From Gammaproteobacteria bacterium (lineage in GTDB: Bacteria; Pseudomonadota; Gammaproteobacteria; Granulosicoccales; Granulosicoccaceae), in contig JAHQVR010000005.1 of the NCBI GenBank assembly GCA_019634245.1, forward strand, positions 1-33,237: DNA of 33,237 bases, in the 5' to 3' direction. Positions 1 to 7,195 of the stretch are shown here, piece by piece. The stretch's first letter is position 1; each line of letters opens with the position of its first letter. The notes below the pieces were generated by a model that saw only the letters and a program-made list of their open reading frames with translations, did not search any database and was not told the origin of the DNA. The position numbers and the translations under genes were made by a program.

Positions 1-2105
1 CCACAAAAAACGATATTGCCTTACTCGAGTTGGCGCAGCGAGCAACTCAACCGGCCATCGCCATGGATACTCGTACACCACAATTGCAAGATGATGCGTT
101 CATCGCAGGGTGGGGAACCGTTTCGATTGACGCCGAAGGCAACCCCACTGCCTATGCATCAACCCTTCAAGGTGTATATGTGGAACTAACACCAGGAGAC
201 GTTTGCGGCAGCTTGTATCCCGTTTATGCAGATAGTCTGGACGGCACACAGGTGTGCGTCGGTGTACCAGAAGGTGGAAAAGGCGCTTGTTTTGGAGATA
301 GCGGTGGCCCAGCTTATCGGGTGACGGATCAGAACACTATTGTCTTATCAGGCGCCACGAGTTTTGGAGCGCGTTGTGCAGCTGCTGAATCTCCGGGTGT
401 GTTTACCAATGTGTTCGCCTTCCAGGACTGGATACGCTCACATACGGGTGATCTAAACGCGCCTGTGGATCCTGTGACCGACGATGACCCCGGGCAATCA
501 TCGGGATCGGGCGCCACTTGGTGGCTGCTACCCGTATTGATGTTGCTAGCTGCGGCGCGCAAGTTCGGATCGCCAGCGCGCCGTCTTTTCATTCTGTTGC
601 TCGCCATCGCGGGTAGCGCACATGCGCAAACTGATGAAGTTGCTATCGTAGGGGGAGATGATCTTGATATCACTTACGTCCCTTCCATCGTCGCGTTATT
701 GGATGCCCGCGTGGTTGCGAGCACGGGTAACAATGCCGATGCTCAATTTTGTGGTGGTTCCATTATCGCCGATCGCTGGGTATTAACCGCGGCGCATTGT
801 GTTGATACTGACGGCGAAATATCAGCCCCAGAAGATATTTTGATTTGGATGGGTTCGAGTGTGATTAACAACAATCAAACCCCAGTGACTGTGGATCGCG
901 TAGTGGTACATCCGGAGTGGAATTCGTCTTTTGTGGTGAACGATTTAGCATTGTTAGAGCTAAGTTTTAGCGCCACACAACCCGCGGTAGCTTTGGATTT
1001 TCAACCTGCAACCAGCGTTGATCAGGGCTACATAGCTGGTTGGGGTGCCTTGGGTGTCGATGATGAGAATCGCGTGACATCCTATGGTGAAACACTGCAA
1101 GGAACCTATGTTCAATTGACACCTGGCAATGAGTGTCGAGAGCGCTTTCCGGACGTGCCTTTCGAACCGTTTGACGAAGATTTGTGTGCAGGTGGAGGTG
1201 TAAGTGAACTAGGTGCCTGTTTCGGTGACAGTGGTGGCCCAGCCTACCGAGTTACTGAAAATAATGGGTTGGTGTTAGCGGGTGTCGCCAGTTTTGTTAC
1301 CGGCAATTGTGGTCAGTTGGGTCGCCCAAGCGTTTATGCCAGTGTTTGGTCTTTTAAAGAGTGGATCGTCAGCATTGTTGGTACTGAGAATCTGGCTGTG
1401 TTGCCCACTAACCAACAGGCCAATAATGATGATGGCGAGGCGAACGGTGGTTCAGCGGGTGCGGGTGCAGCGTGGATGCTGCTACCCTTAATCGGACTCG
1501 TTGTGCTTCGTCGGCGCCAGTGGCGAACTGCTATGGCGGTCGGTGTTCTCGCCAGTTTATCGTCGGCGTGCTTTTCTGCCAAACCTATCAACAGTGCCGA
1601 TGTTCATTCAATACAAACGGAGAGCGACGTGACAGTGTCTTTGTTCGAACAACCCATTGGACTTTCAAAAACGGAAGTGCAAGAGGCTGCTGCCGACCTA
1701 TGGCAAAGCACGCCGAGTTGCGAAACTCAACGTACCGGAGTAGGCAAGCTACTGCGAGCGCACTTTCTTGAAAGTTGTGACTATCAGAATGCGTCACAAG
1801 AATCGGTGTGTGGTGCCGTACCGTTGAATGCACGTTATTATTTTCTAGCGGATAAACTGGTACAAGTCAGTTTTGTCTTTGCAAAGGCCACAGAGGGGTA
1901 TCGCGAGTGCGTGATCAACAACGGCTGGCAGCAGGGCTTTAAAGAAGTAACATTGGTAGATTCTGAATCTAATACCACATCTGGTGTACTGCGCTTGAGC
2001 GGATCCGATCCCAGCCTTGGAGTTGTGATAAGAGATGACGATTTAACTCACGTTGCCAATACGGAGTTGGTCGCTGAAATCCAAGCATTAAAAGGTGCGC
2101 TGTAG
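1..2105 (+). CDS. Tandem trypsin-fold protease polyprotein (5' end missing) with C-terminal lipoprotein-like domain
   Basis: Probable secreted serine endopeptidase(s) of the chymotrypsin fold (S1). The frame is already open at base 3, and its first codons give the catalytic Asp motif NDIALLEL (Asp at 12-14), so the TTG at base 30 is not the real start and the His lies upstream. Domain 1 ends after the Ser motif GDSGGP near 300. Domain 2 (about 640-1380) has all three triad motifs: TAAHC, NDLALLEL and GDSGGP. The two domains are close paralogues. The residue six before the active Ser (chymotrypsin position 189) is Gly in both, not Asp, so Arg/Lys specificity is not expected. After each protease lies a Gly/Ser-rich stretch, a hydrophobic segment, basic residues, then a second hydrophobic segment like a signal peptide. 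The final ~170 residues form an unrecognised Cys-containing domain. There is no stop codon anywhere between the units. The caspase-like gene starts 2 bases after the stop, so the two are probably coupled. The protease call is certain; the polyprotein reading is inference. Confidence 0.9.
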   Translation, partial: TKNDIALLELAQRATQPAIAMDTRTPQLQDDAFIAGWGTVSIDAEGNPTAYASTLQGVYVELTPGDVCGSLYPVYADSLDGTQVCVGVPEGGKGACFGDSGGPAYRVTDQNTIVLSGATSFGARCAAAESPGVFTNVFAFQDWIRSHTGDLNAPVDPVTDDDPGQSSGSGATWWLLPVLMLLAAARKFGSPARRLFILLLAIAGSAHAQTDEVAIVGGDDLDITYVPSIVALLDARVVASTGNNADAQFCGGSIIADRWVLTAAHCVDTDGEISAPEDILIWMGSSVINNNQTPVTVDRVVVHPEWNSSFVVNDLALLELSFSATQPAVALDFQPATSVDQGYIAGWGALGVDDENRVTSYGETLQGTYVQLTPGNECRERFPDVPFEPFDEDLCAGGGVSELGACFGDSGGPAYRVTENNGLVLAGVASFVTGNCGQLGRPSVYASVWSFKEWIVSIVGTENLAVLPTNQQANNDDGEANGGSAGAGAAWMLLPLIGLVVLRRRQWRTAMAVGVLASLSSACFSAKPINSADVHSIQTESDVTVSLFEQPIGLSKTEVQEAAADLWQSTPSCETQRTGVGKLLRAHFLESCDYQNASQESVCGAVPLNARYYFLADKLVQVSFVFAKATEGYRECVINNGWQQGFKEVTLVDSESNTTSGVLRLSGSDPSLGVVIRDDDLTHVANTELVAEIQALKGAL
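519..626 (+). other. Internal GlyGly-CTERM-like anchor plus signal-peptide hairpin (junction 1)
   Basis: Codons 519-557 encode a hydrophobic segment beginning WWLLPV, preceded by an SGSG stretch. Codons 558-584 encode a basic loop (RKFGSPARR). Codons 585-626 encode a second hydrophobic segment ending in AHA, a good signal peptidase I site before Gln at 627. By the positive-inside rule this is an out-in-out hairpin that leaves both protease domains in the periplasm. An in-frame ATG at 540 could start the second protease separately, but no clear Shine-Dalgarno precedes it. Confidence 0.6.
1470..1571 (+). other. Internal GlyGly-CTERM-like anchor plus second signal segment (junction 2)
   Basis: A Gly-rich stretch (NGGSAGAG) precedes the hydrophobic segment encoded by 1470-1508 (WMLLPLIGLVVL). 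A strongly basic loop RRRQWR follows (1509-1526), then a second hydrophobic segment (1527-1568) ending SLSSA before Cys at 1569-1571. That Cys could be a lipidation site, but the -3 residue is Ser instead of the usual Leu/Val/Ile, so signal peptidase I cleavage is also possible. An in-frame ATG at 1533 is a possible internal start without an evident ribosome binding site. Confidence 0.55.
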
Positions 2106-2107
2106 GC

Positions 2108-3934
2108 ATGCAAGGGAGAGTGGGTCGTCATCTGTTGGCGATCCTGTTCCTACTGGGGTCACTATCAACGCAGGCTTTGGCCGCCAAGCATGCATTGCTG
2201 ATTGGCGTCTCTGACTACCAAGATGAGCGCATCGATGATCTTGAAGGGCCGCGCAACGATGTTACGGCCCTTGAAGAAGTGTTGACCAACAAATGGGCCT
2301 TTGACAAAGATCGAATCACAACATTACTGGACGAGGACGCTACCGAAAGTAACATTCTTTCGGCCATCGATGAACTGTATCGTGCCAGCGCTCCTGGTGA
2401 TGATTTATTGATTTACTACTCCGGTCATGGCACGAGTGCTCAAGACTCTACGTTGGGCGCTAAACTTCATTTGCCTGATGGATCAGGGGCGTTGGTGTCA
2501 TATGATTTCGACCCTGAAGTGCACATCGCTCGTCTAGAACAAGATAAACCATTGACCGCCGAAGAAGACGGACTCATTGTCGGTCGTTTTGAACTTAAAC
2601 CGCGATTTGAAAAGCTGAATCAAGACCGACAATTGTTGGTGATCTTTGACGCCTGTTTTTCTGGTAATGCCGTCAGAGAAGCTTCGGGTCGATATGTCCC
2701 AACGAATAAGCGGCTATTGAGTTTCACTGAGATCAGCGATTGGCTTAGTGGAATCGTTAAGGCTGATGATGCAAACAACACAGCTGAGCCAAGTGAGAGC
2801 TTACAGCTTGAATCAGGCTGTGAAGAGTGTCTTGATGTGGAAATAGTTTCTGCAGAAGTCGCAGCTTTTGATTACGACAATCTGGTGTACTTCGGTGCAG
2901 CTGCGGAACACCAGCTAGCAGTGGATTTATCGCAATCGGAAATCGATGCCGGGTTGGTCTCTACCATCGATGGCAAACCACACGGTGGATTTACCGATGC
3001 GTTGCTGCGAGCTTTGTGGACGGTAGATGCAGAGGTGCCCGACACCGTCAGCTACGGTCAACTATTCAGTCAAGTACTCGATCAATTCCAAAGTCGTTGT
3101 AAGTCCTGCGGACATATTCCAATATCGCTGCCCGTACTCAGTAGCGATCGACATCAGCTGTTGAACAAGGCCGTGTTCTCCAGCGGGGTGCCTGCCTCGA
3201 ATTGGGCGGTAGCATCAGCCGCTCAAATACCTGAGATCCTAACGGAGCAGCTGAGTGTGGCCGTGGCCGCTGATGCGCCGACTCTGTTGGCACATATCAA
3301 GAACAATCCTGATGCACATGTAAACCAGAGCTCTCCAGATATTGTGGTCGAACCCTCCCCGACAGGTTATTTAGTGCGCTCCTCAGACGGCTCACGGTTA
3401 CGTCACTTTGAGTCTGAGCCGAGTCACAGAAGCTTTGACCGTTGGCTTGCAGCGCAACGATGGTTAAAAAATCGCCGTCATAGAGATCGAGTCCAACAAA
3501 AACCGTTATTGCATGCAGAATTTCGCCATCCGATCCTGGGTAACGTGGCCAGAACCGGTGAGCGTGTTTTTTTTACGATGGAATCGGATTCGGATATCAG
3601 TTTGCTGATGTTGTTGGTGGATGCGGATGGTGCTTTCCATATGCTCTATCCGGCGACTGAAGAAGAGGCCAGTCGTGTTTATAAAGCGCAACAATTGATT
3701 CGGTTTCCGGCGGATAACTCTGTACAATTTGTTGTCACTCCTCCCTGGGGTGCGGACAATGCCCTGTTCTATGGTGTACCGCCTGGGGATGCGGTGCTTG
3801 AACTGGCGCTGAATGTATCTCGAAAAGGCCCGGTGTCTGCCGATAGTTCGACGTTACAAGAGCTGGAGAAAGCGTTGGATGCGCTGCAATCCAATGGTAG
3901 CGTGTCACATATTCGATTCCTGTCCGTTGAATAG
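2108..3934 (+). CDS. Exported caspase-family (peptidase C14) protein with DUF4384-like C-terminus
   Basis: Predicted periplasmic or surface cysteine peptidase of the caspase/metacaspase fold. Residues 1-25 form a signal peptide (basic start, long Leu-rich core, ALA cleavage site). The caspase core follows: ALLIGVSDY opens the first strand, His107 sits in YYSGHGT and Cys183 in FDACFSG, so the catalytic dyad is intact. A region near residues 235-265 contains a CEEC cluster, and a CKSC pair lies near 335. Residues about 475-560 resemble DUF4384, a beta-rich domain often attached to exported caspase-like proteins (LLMLLVDADGAFHMLYP). The 608-residue length suits a caspase plus accessory domain. 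It starts 2 bases after the protease polyprotein and is followed by an anti-sigma/sigma pair. Metacaspase-type enzymes usually cut after Arg or Lys; the specificity here is not deducible. Family assignment is secure, role inferred. Confidence 0.9.
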   Translation: MQGRVGRHLLAILFLLGSLSTQALAAKHALLIGVSDYQDERIDDLEGPRNDVTALEEVLTNKWAFDKDRITTLLDEDATESNILSAIDELYRASAPGDDLLIYYSGHGTSAQDSTLGAKLHLPDGSGALVSYDFDPEVHIARLEQDKPLTAEEDGLIVGRFELKPRFEKLNQDRQLLVIFDACFSGNAVREASGRYVPTNKRLLSFTEISDWLSGIVKADDANNTAEPSESLQLESGCEECLDVEIVSAEVAAFDYDNLVYFGAAAEHQLAVDLSQSEIDAGLVSTIDGKPHGGFTDALLRALWTVDAEVPDTVSYGQLFSQVLDQFQSRCKSCGHIPISLPVLSSDRHQLLNKAVFSSGVPASNWAVASAAQIPEILTEQLSVAVAADAPTLLAHIKNNPDAHVNQSSPDIVVEPSPTGYLVRSSDGSRLRHFESEPSHRSFDRWLAAQRWLKNRRHRDRVQQKPLLHAEFRHPILGNVARTGERVFFTMESDSDISLLMLLVDADGAFHMLYPATEEEASRVYKAQQLIRFPADNSVQFVVTPPWGADNALFYGVPPGDAVLELALNVSRKGPVSADSSTLQELEKALDALQSNGSVSHIRFLSVE

Positions 3935-3967
3935 ACTATCAACAGAAGAAAGACCTGAGCGAAGCCA

Positions 3968-4942
3968 ATGAACAAGCCAGACTCATTAACCGACAATGAA
4001 GTGGCGTTTAGTGCCATTAATCTGTTTTGCAACAAGCCCATCGGCCCGGCACCGGACTGGCAGGAGCTAGAAGATTTTCGCGCCCATCGATTATCGAGCG
4101 AACGTATGGCTGAGATTCTCAGTCATGTGGCCAATGATCCTGAGCAATTCCAGCAGTGGCAAGATTTAAAAGACGCCAGCGATTGGGTAGCAATAGAGCA
4201 AGATGAAGAGTTAGCGAAGTCGGCTGAGTTAACAGCACCGTTGACAGATCTCCAGCAGGCTAAACAACGAAACAGCTCCCCTAGTGTCGGTCAGTGGTTA
4301 TCCGGCTTGTGGGACAGTGTTATGGGGCAACCTACCATGGCTTTCGGTGGCGCAGCGGCTGCTTTGGCTTTGGCCGTTTTGGTAGTGCCGAGTTTGTTAC
4401 GAAGTCCGGATGCGAGTTTGGATGAATTGCTCGAGACAACATTCGATACCTATATCGGCTCGGGAGTAACGCTGCCAGCGGAGACATTAGTACCCCGTGT
4501 GACCCGCAGTACAGGGCTTGTGATCGGTGAGCCGAGTACCGAAGAGGTTGCTAGACACCACTTGCAATTAGGTATGCAAAAAGCGTTTTTACGACTCAGC
4601 TCCAATCCAAATGACACCTGGAGTGACTGGGCAGAGGAGCTCCCTGTGGAGGCCATGGACTGCGCAACAACCTCCGAACCAGAGTCTTGCCAGGCAGCGG
4701 CTGATGATCATCTGTCATTGGGCAATTGGGCATTGATGAGCTACTTTGCCTGTAGTCAGGGGACAGTGGGCACCGGGGATGATTTTTGGCAATCTCAGCT
4801 GAAGATTTACCAGGGTTTCGAAGCTCGTACTTCCGTTACAGACAGCGCTATAGTAAATTCAGTGTTCGGTAGCCGATCTGCACCGGTATCCCAACAAGAA
4901 CTTTGCACCGCTGTCACTGAAATCATGAAAGCGGGGCTGTAA
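3968..4942 (+). CDS. Single-pass membrane protein, probable anti-sigma factor
   Basis: Probably the membrane-bound inhibitor of the sigma factor encoded directly downstream. Residues 1-122 are hydrophilic and cytoplasmic; residues 31-64 (starting DWQELEDFRAHRL) resemble the helical sigma-binding segment of anti-sigma proteins, which often reads DWEDLAAYxDGRL followed by a DP motif. The His-Cys zinc ligands of zinc-binding anti-sigmas are absent. Residues 123-144 form the only membrane span (Ala/Leu/Val-rich). The extracytoplasmic part, 145-324, has four cysteines (CATTSEPESC, FACSQG, LCTAV) that could form disulfides. It starts 33 bases after the caspase gene and ends 21 before the sigma gene. 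Topology is read from sequence; anti-sigma function rests on gene order and weak N-terminal likeness. Confidence 0.65.
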   Translation: MNKPDSLTDNEVAFSAINLFCNKPIGPAPDWQELEDFRAHRLSSERMAEILSHVANDPEQFQQWQDLKDASDWVAIEQDEELAKSAELTAPLTDLQQAKQRNSSPSVGQWLSGLWDSVMGQPTMAFGGAAAALALAVLVVPSLLRSPDASLDELLETTFDTYIGSGVTLPAETLVPRVTRSTGLVIGEPSTEEVARHHLQLGMQKAFLRLSSNPNDTWSDWAEELPVEAMDCATTSEPESCQAAADDHLSLGNWALMSYFACSQGTVGTGDDFWQSQLKIYQGFEARTSVTDSAIVNSVFGSRSAPVSQQELCTAVTEIMKAGL

Positions 4943-4963
4943 CTACAAGGCAACAGAATCCGC

Positions 4964-5809
4964 ATGGAATCGACGCTTGATGCCAAGACATCTGCGAAAA
5001 TCAAAGCCGAGCGTCTGACCCTAGTCTACTCAGACAGCTGGCAGTCTCGATTGCGTGGTTATGTGGGCCGCAAATACCACAATTTCGGCGATTGGGAAGG
5101 GTGGTTTGAAGAAGCCCATCAGAATCTCGCCATGAAAATAGATCGGTTACCGGCTGAAAAGCCGCTCACCGATGCACTGATTTTCGCTGTGTTTAAAAAT
5201 GAACTTATCTCGGTCAAACGCAACAAATTGGGCTATCCACGGCCCCGTCAGTGGTTGCGGGAATTCAGTGATTTGGGGCAGAACTTATTCGAATGGATGT
5301 GTTTGCAACGATTGACTCGCGGTGAAATCATCGGTCGAGCGGTTAAAGACTCTGAAAAATCTGAACACAATGCACTGGTTGAAAAATTGGTGGATATGAT
5401 GATCGAGAAAAAAGAGTGTGATGGCGTTCGACCAATGGCAGACAATGTTGATGATGAATCTGCAGAGCAACTGGTGGCTCATGATCCTTCTACTGAAGAA
5501 ACGGCAGATCGTATGGGCTTGAGTGCTGTTCTAACAATGCTACTCGGTGATGCCAATACCGCTGATGTGGAAGCTACTGCGTCATCGATTGTATTGGAGA
5601 TGCGATCAGCGCTGGAAGCCAATCCCATATTGAGTGACAGCGATATTTTCATTCTGCGTTGCTATTACTTTCAGGGGCTATCCCAAAACGAAATTGCCAA
5701 AGAACTGGATTTGCCGTTACACAAAGTGGTTCGCCAAAGAGAGGCAACCGTTAAGCGCTTGCGGGAATTTATGGAACGATTTGGCCTGGATAGGCAATCG
5801 CTATTATGA
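4964..5809 (+). CDS. RNA polymerase sigma-70 family factor (ECF-like)
   Basis: Directs RNA polymerase to a dedicated promoter set. The C-terminal 60 residues (about 218-275) are a sigma region 4 helix-turn-helix: LSDSDIFILRCYYFQGLSQ, then NEIAKELDLPLHKV and REATVKRLREF. Residues about 18-95 look like region 2: a tryptophan/acidic segment, then a helix with FAVFKNELISVKRN at the position of the usual LxxIARNLxxDxxR. The linker (about 120-215) is acidic and longer than in typical ECF factors, giving 281 residues against about 170-220. It lies between the anti-sigma-like gene and an exported protein whose ATG overlaps its stop (ATGA). Self-activation of this operon would be usual for such pairs, but the operon promoter lies outside the window. 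Confidence 0.8.
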   Translation: MESTLDAKTSAKIKAERLTLVYSDSWQSRLRGYVGRKYHNFGDWEGWFEEAHQNLAMKIDRLPAEKPLTDALIFAVFKNELISVKRNKLGYPRPRQWLREFSDLGQNLFEWMCLQRLTRGEIIGRAVKDSEKSEHNALVEKLVDMMIEKKECDGVRPMADNVDDESAEQLVAHDPSTEETADRMGLSAVLTMLLGDANTADVEATASSIVLEMRSALEANPILSDSDIFILRCYYFQGLSQNEIAKELDLPLHKVVRQREATVKRLREFMERFGLDRQSLL

Positions 5810-6609
5810 CTCTCAAACGACCGTTTTCAACCGCGGTTTTGGCCGTAGTAATCAACATCGCTTTGAGCCATTCAGTCAATGCCCAAACGGTGGCCGAAAG
5901 CTACCGTGAAGCGGTGGCCGAATTTACCAAAATAGCATCGGTTACCGAAACAGTGAACACGATGCCTCGTCTCGGCGTTGAATCGGTTGAAAAAATCATA
6001 AAGCAACTCTCTGATGAAAATCGCTATCTAGAGAACCCGACCGATTCTGAGGACCACCTGGCGCAATTGGTTGATGTTTGCTCTAACTCAAACGTGGTGG
6101 TTATGTCCTACCAGTTGTTCCGCTTGAACACGCGGGTCGATGCCAATGCCGATGAAGCGACACAGGTGGAGCAGCTTAATGCGGTGATGCAAGAAAACAT
6201 CGCTGAATACCAAGATGAATTGACATTGCTTCAGCCTTTTTTATTCCGCTGTATGAAAAAACAAATCCCTCTACTGTCCAGCTACATCGAGTCGATCGAA
6301 CAAAGTAAGTTGGATGAGGCTCGCGTTAACAGTTTAAGACGAGCCAAATTGGGCAGCTATCGTAGTTACGTCAGTGCGCTGTTGGCGGTGCAGGATACTC
6401 ATCTAAAAATGGAGTATCGCCAAGCGCTGATCACCGCGTTAGCTGATGCAGCGCCTGAGTTTGCCTATATGCTGCCTCCACCGGCACGCTCAGAAATCAT
6501 TGCCAACAGTTCGGGTGAATTTGTTGATGATTCGGTGATTCGACAGCAAGTAGGAATCATCGTTGACGCTATGTCCATCAGCGGCTGCAGCGGATTGTGC
6601 CAATGGTAA
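5806..6609 (+). CDS. Exported helical protein of unknown function
   Basis: I do not recognise the family. Residues 1-26 form a signal peptide (basic MTLKR start, hydrophobic core, VNA cleavage before Gln), so the mature protein is periplasmic or exported. The remainder is acidic and predicted largely alpha-helical, with Cys in DVCSNS, FRCMKK and GCSGLC near the end that could pair. The start codon overlaps the sigma factor stop (ATGA), indicating translational coupling. Co-transcription with a caspase and a sigma/anti-sigma pair suggests a sensor, substrate or regulator of the protease module, but nothing in the sequence shows which. Confidence 0.7.
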   Translation: MTLKRPFSTAVLAVVINIALSHSVNAQTVAESYREAVAEFTKIASVTETVNTMPRLGVESVEKIIKQLSDENRYLENPTDSEDHLAQLVDVCSNSNVVVMSYQLFRLNTRVDANADEATQVEQLNAVMQENIAEYQDELTLLQPFLFRCMKKQIPLLSSYIESIEQSKLDEARVNSLRRAKLGSYRSYVSALLAVQDTHLKMEYRQALITALADAAPEFAYMLPPPARSEIIANSSGEFVDDSVIRQQVGIIVDAMSISGCSGLCQW

Positions 6610-6637
6610 ATGATACCAATATTCTCGGTAATGTTGC

Positions 6638-7171
6638 ATGAGTGCCAGACCGGAACAGGCTCGCTTGACCAAAAACAACGATCTAAGCAAAACCGCTGAG
6701 ACTCAGGCGGTCATTGAAAATATGGTGGACGGGCTCAACGATCATAAAATTAATGGGATTAAAGAGTTCTTTGCCGAGTCGTTTCGCTGGCTTGGAAATA
6801 CCGGTTGCGGTACCAAAAATGGACTGAAAGAATTTCAAGACAACTGGCAGCGCCCGTTCCAGGCGGCTTTTGCCGATAAGGTGTGCACCGATCAGGCCCG
6901 ACTATTTCAAGGTGAATGGGCGTCCGCCTTCGGTTCACAACGAGCCGTGCATGCCGGTACGTTTATGGGGATTCCGCCCACCGGAAAAACAGTGGAAATT
7001 CGTTACATGGATTTTTGGAAGGTTAAAGACGGCAAGATAGTGGATAACTGGGTTATGGTGGATTTTCCGCATGTATTGCAACAACTGGGAGTGGATGTAT
7101 TCAATGGGGAAGGGTGGGAGCGTTATGATGAAGGTCGGGCCACACCGCCAGCGCCTGACCATAACAAATGA
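6638..7171 (+). CDS. SnoaL/NTF2-like (ester cyclase family) protein
   Basis: A cone-shaped alpha+beta protein of the NTF2 superfamily, SnoaL-like branch. Evidence is the N-terminal helix pattern (NMVDGLNDHKINGIKEFFAE), the central GTFMGIPPTGKTVEIRYMDF and the final strand VKDGKIVDNWVMVDF followed by LQQLGV, all typical of these proteins. Length of 177 residues includes about 25 extra N-terminal residues. It has no signal peptide, unlike the gene 28 bases upstream, and ends against the opposite-strand CoA-transferase. The substrate is unknown; members are polyketide cyclases, isomerases or simple binding proteins. It may be unrelated to the upstream operon. Confidence 0.75.
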   Translation: MSARPEQARLTKNNDLSKTAETQAVIENMVDGLNDHKINGIKEFFAESFRWLGNTGCGTKNGLKEFQDNWQRPFQAAFADKVCTDQARLFQGEWASAFGSQRAVHAGTFMGIPPTGKTVEIRYMDFWKVKDGKIVDNWVMVDFPHVLQQLGVDVFNGEGWERYDEGRATPPAPDHNK

Positions 7172-7174
7172 GTT

Positions 7175-7188
7175 GAACCTTGGGGTTC
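7175..7188. terminator. Small hairpin between convergent genes
   Basis: GAACC, loop TTGG, GGTTC: a perfect 5-bp stem placed exactly between the two convergent stop codons. There is no T tract on either side, so a bidirectional terminator role is only possible. Confidence 0.3.
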
Positions 7189-7195
7189 GCCACAG

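Noticed and set aside
2108..6609. Reading the caspase/protease cluster as a known antiphage defence system
   Set aside because: The caspase and both proteases carry export signals and there is no sensor NTPase or effector-associated domain, unlike cytoplasmic caspase-based defence systems.
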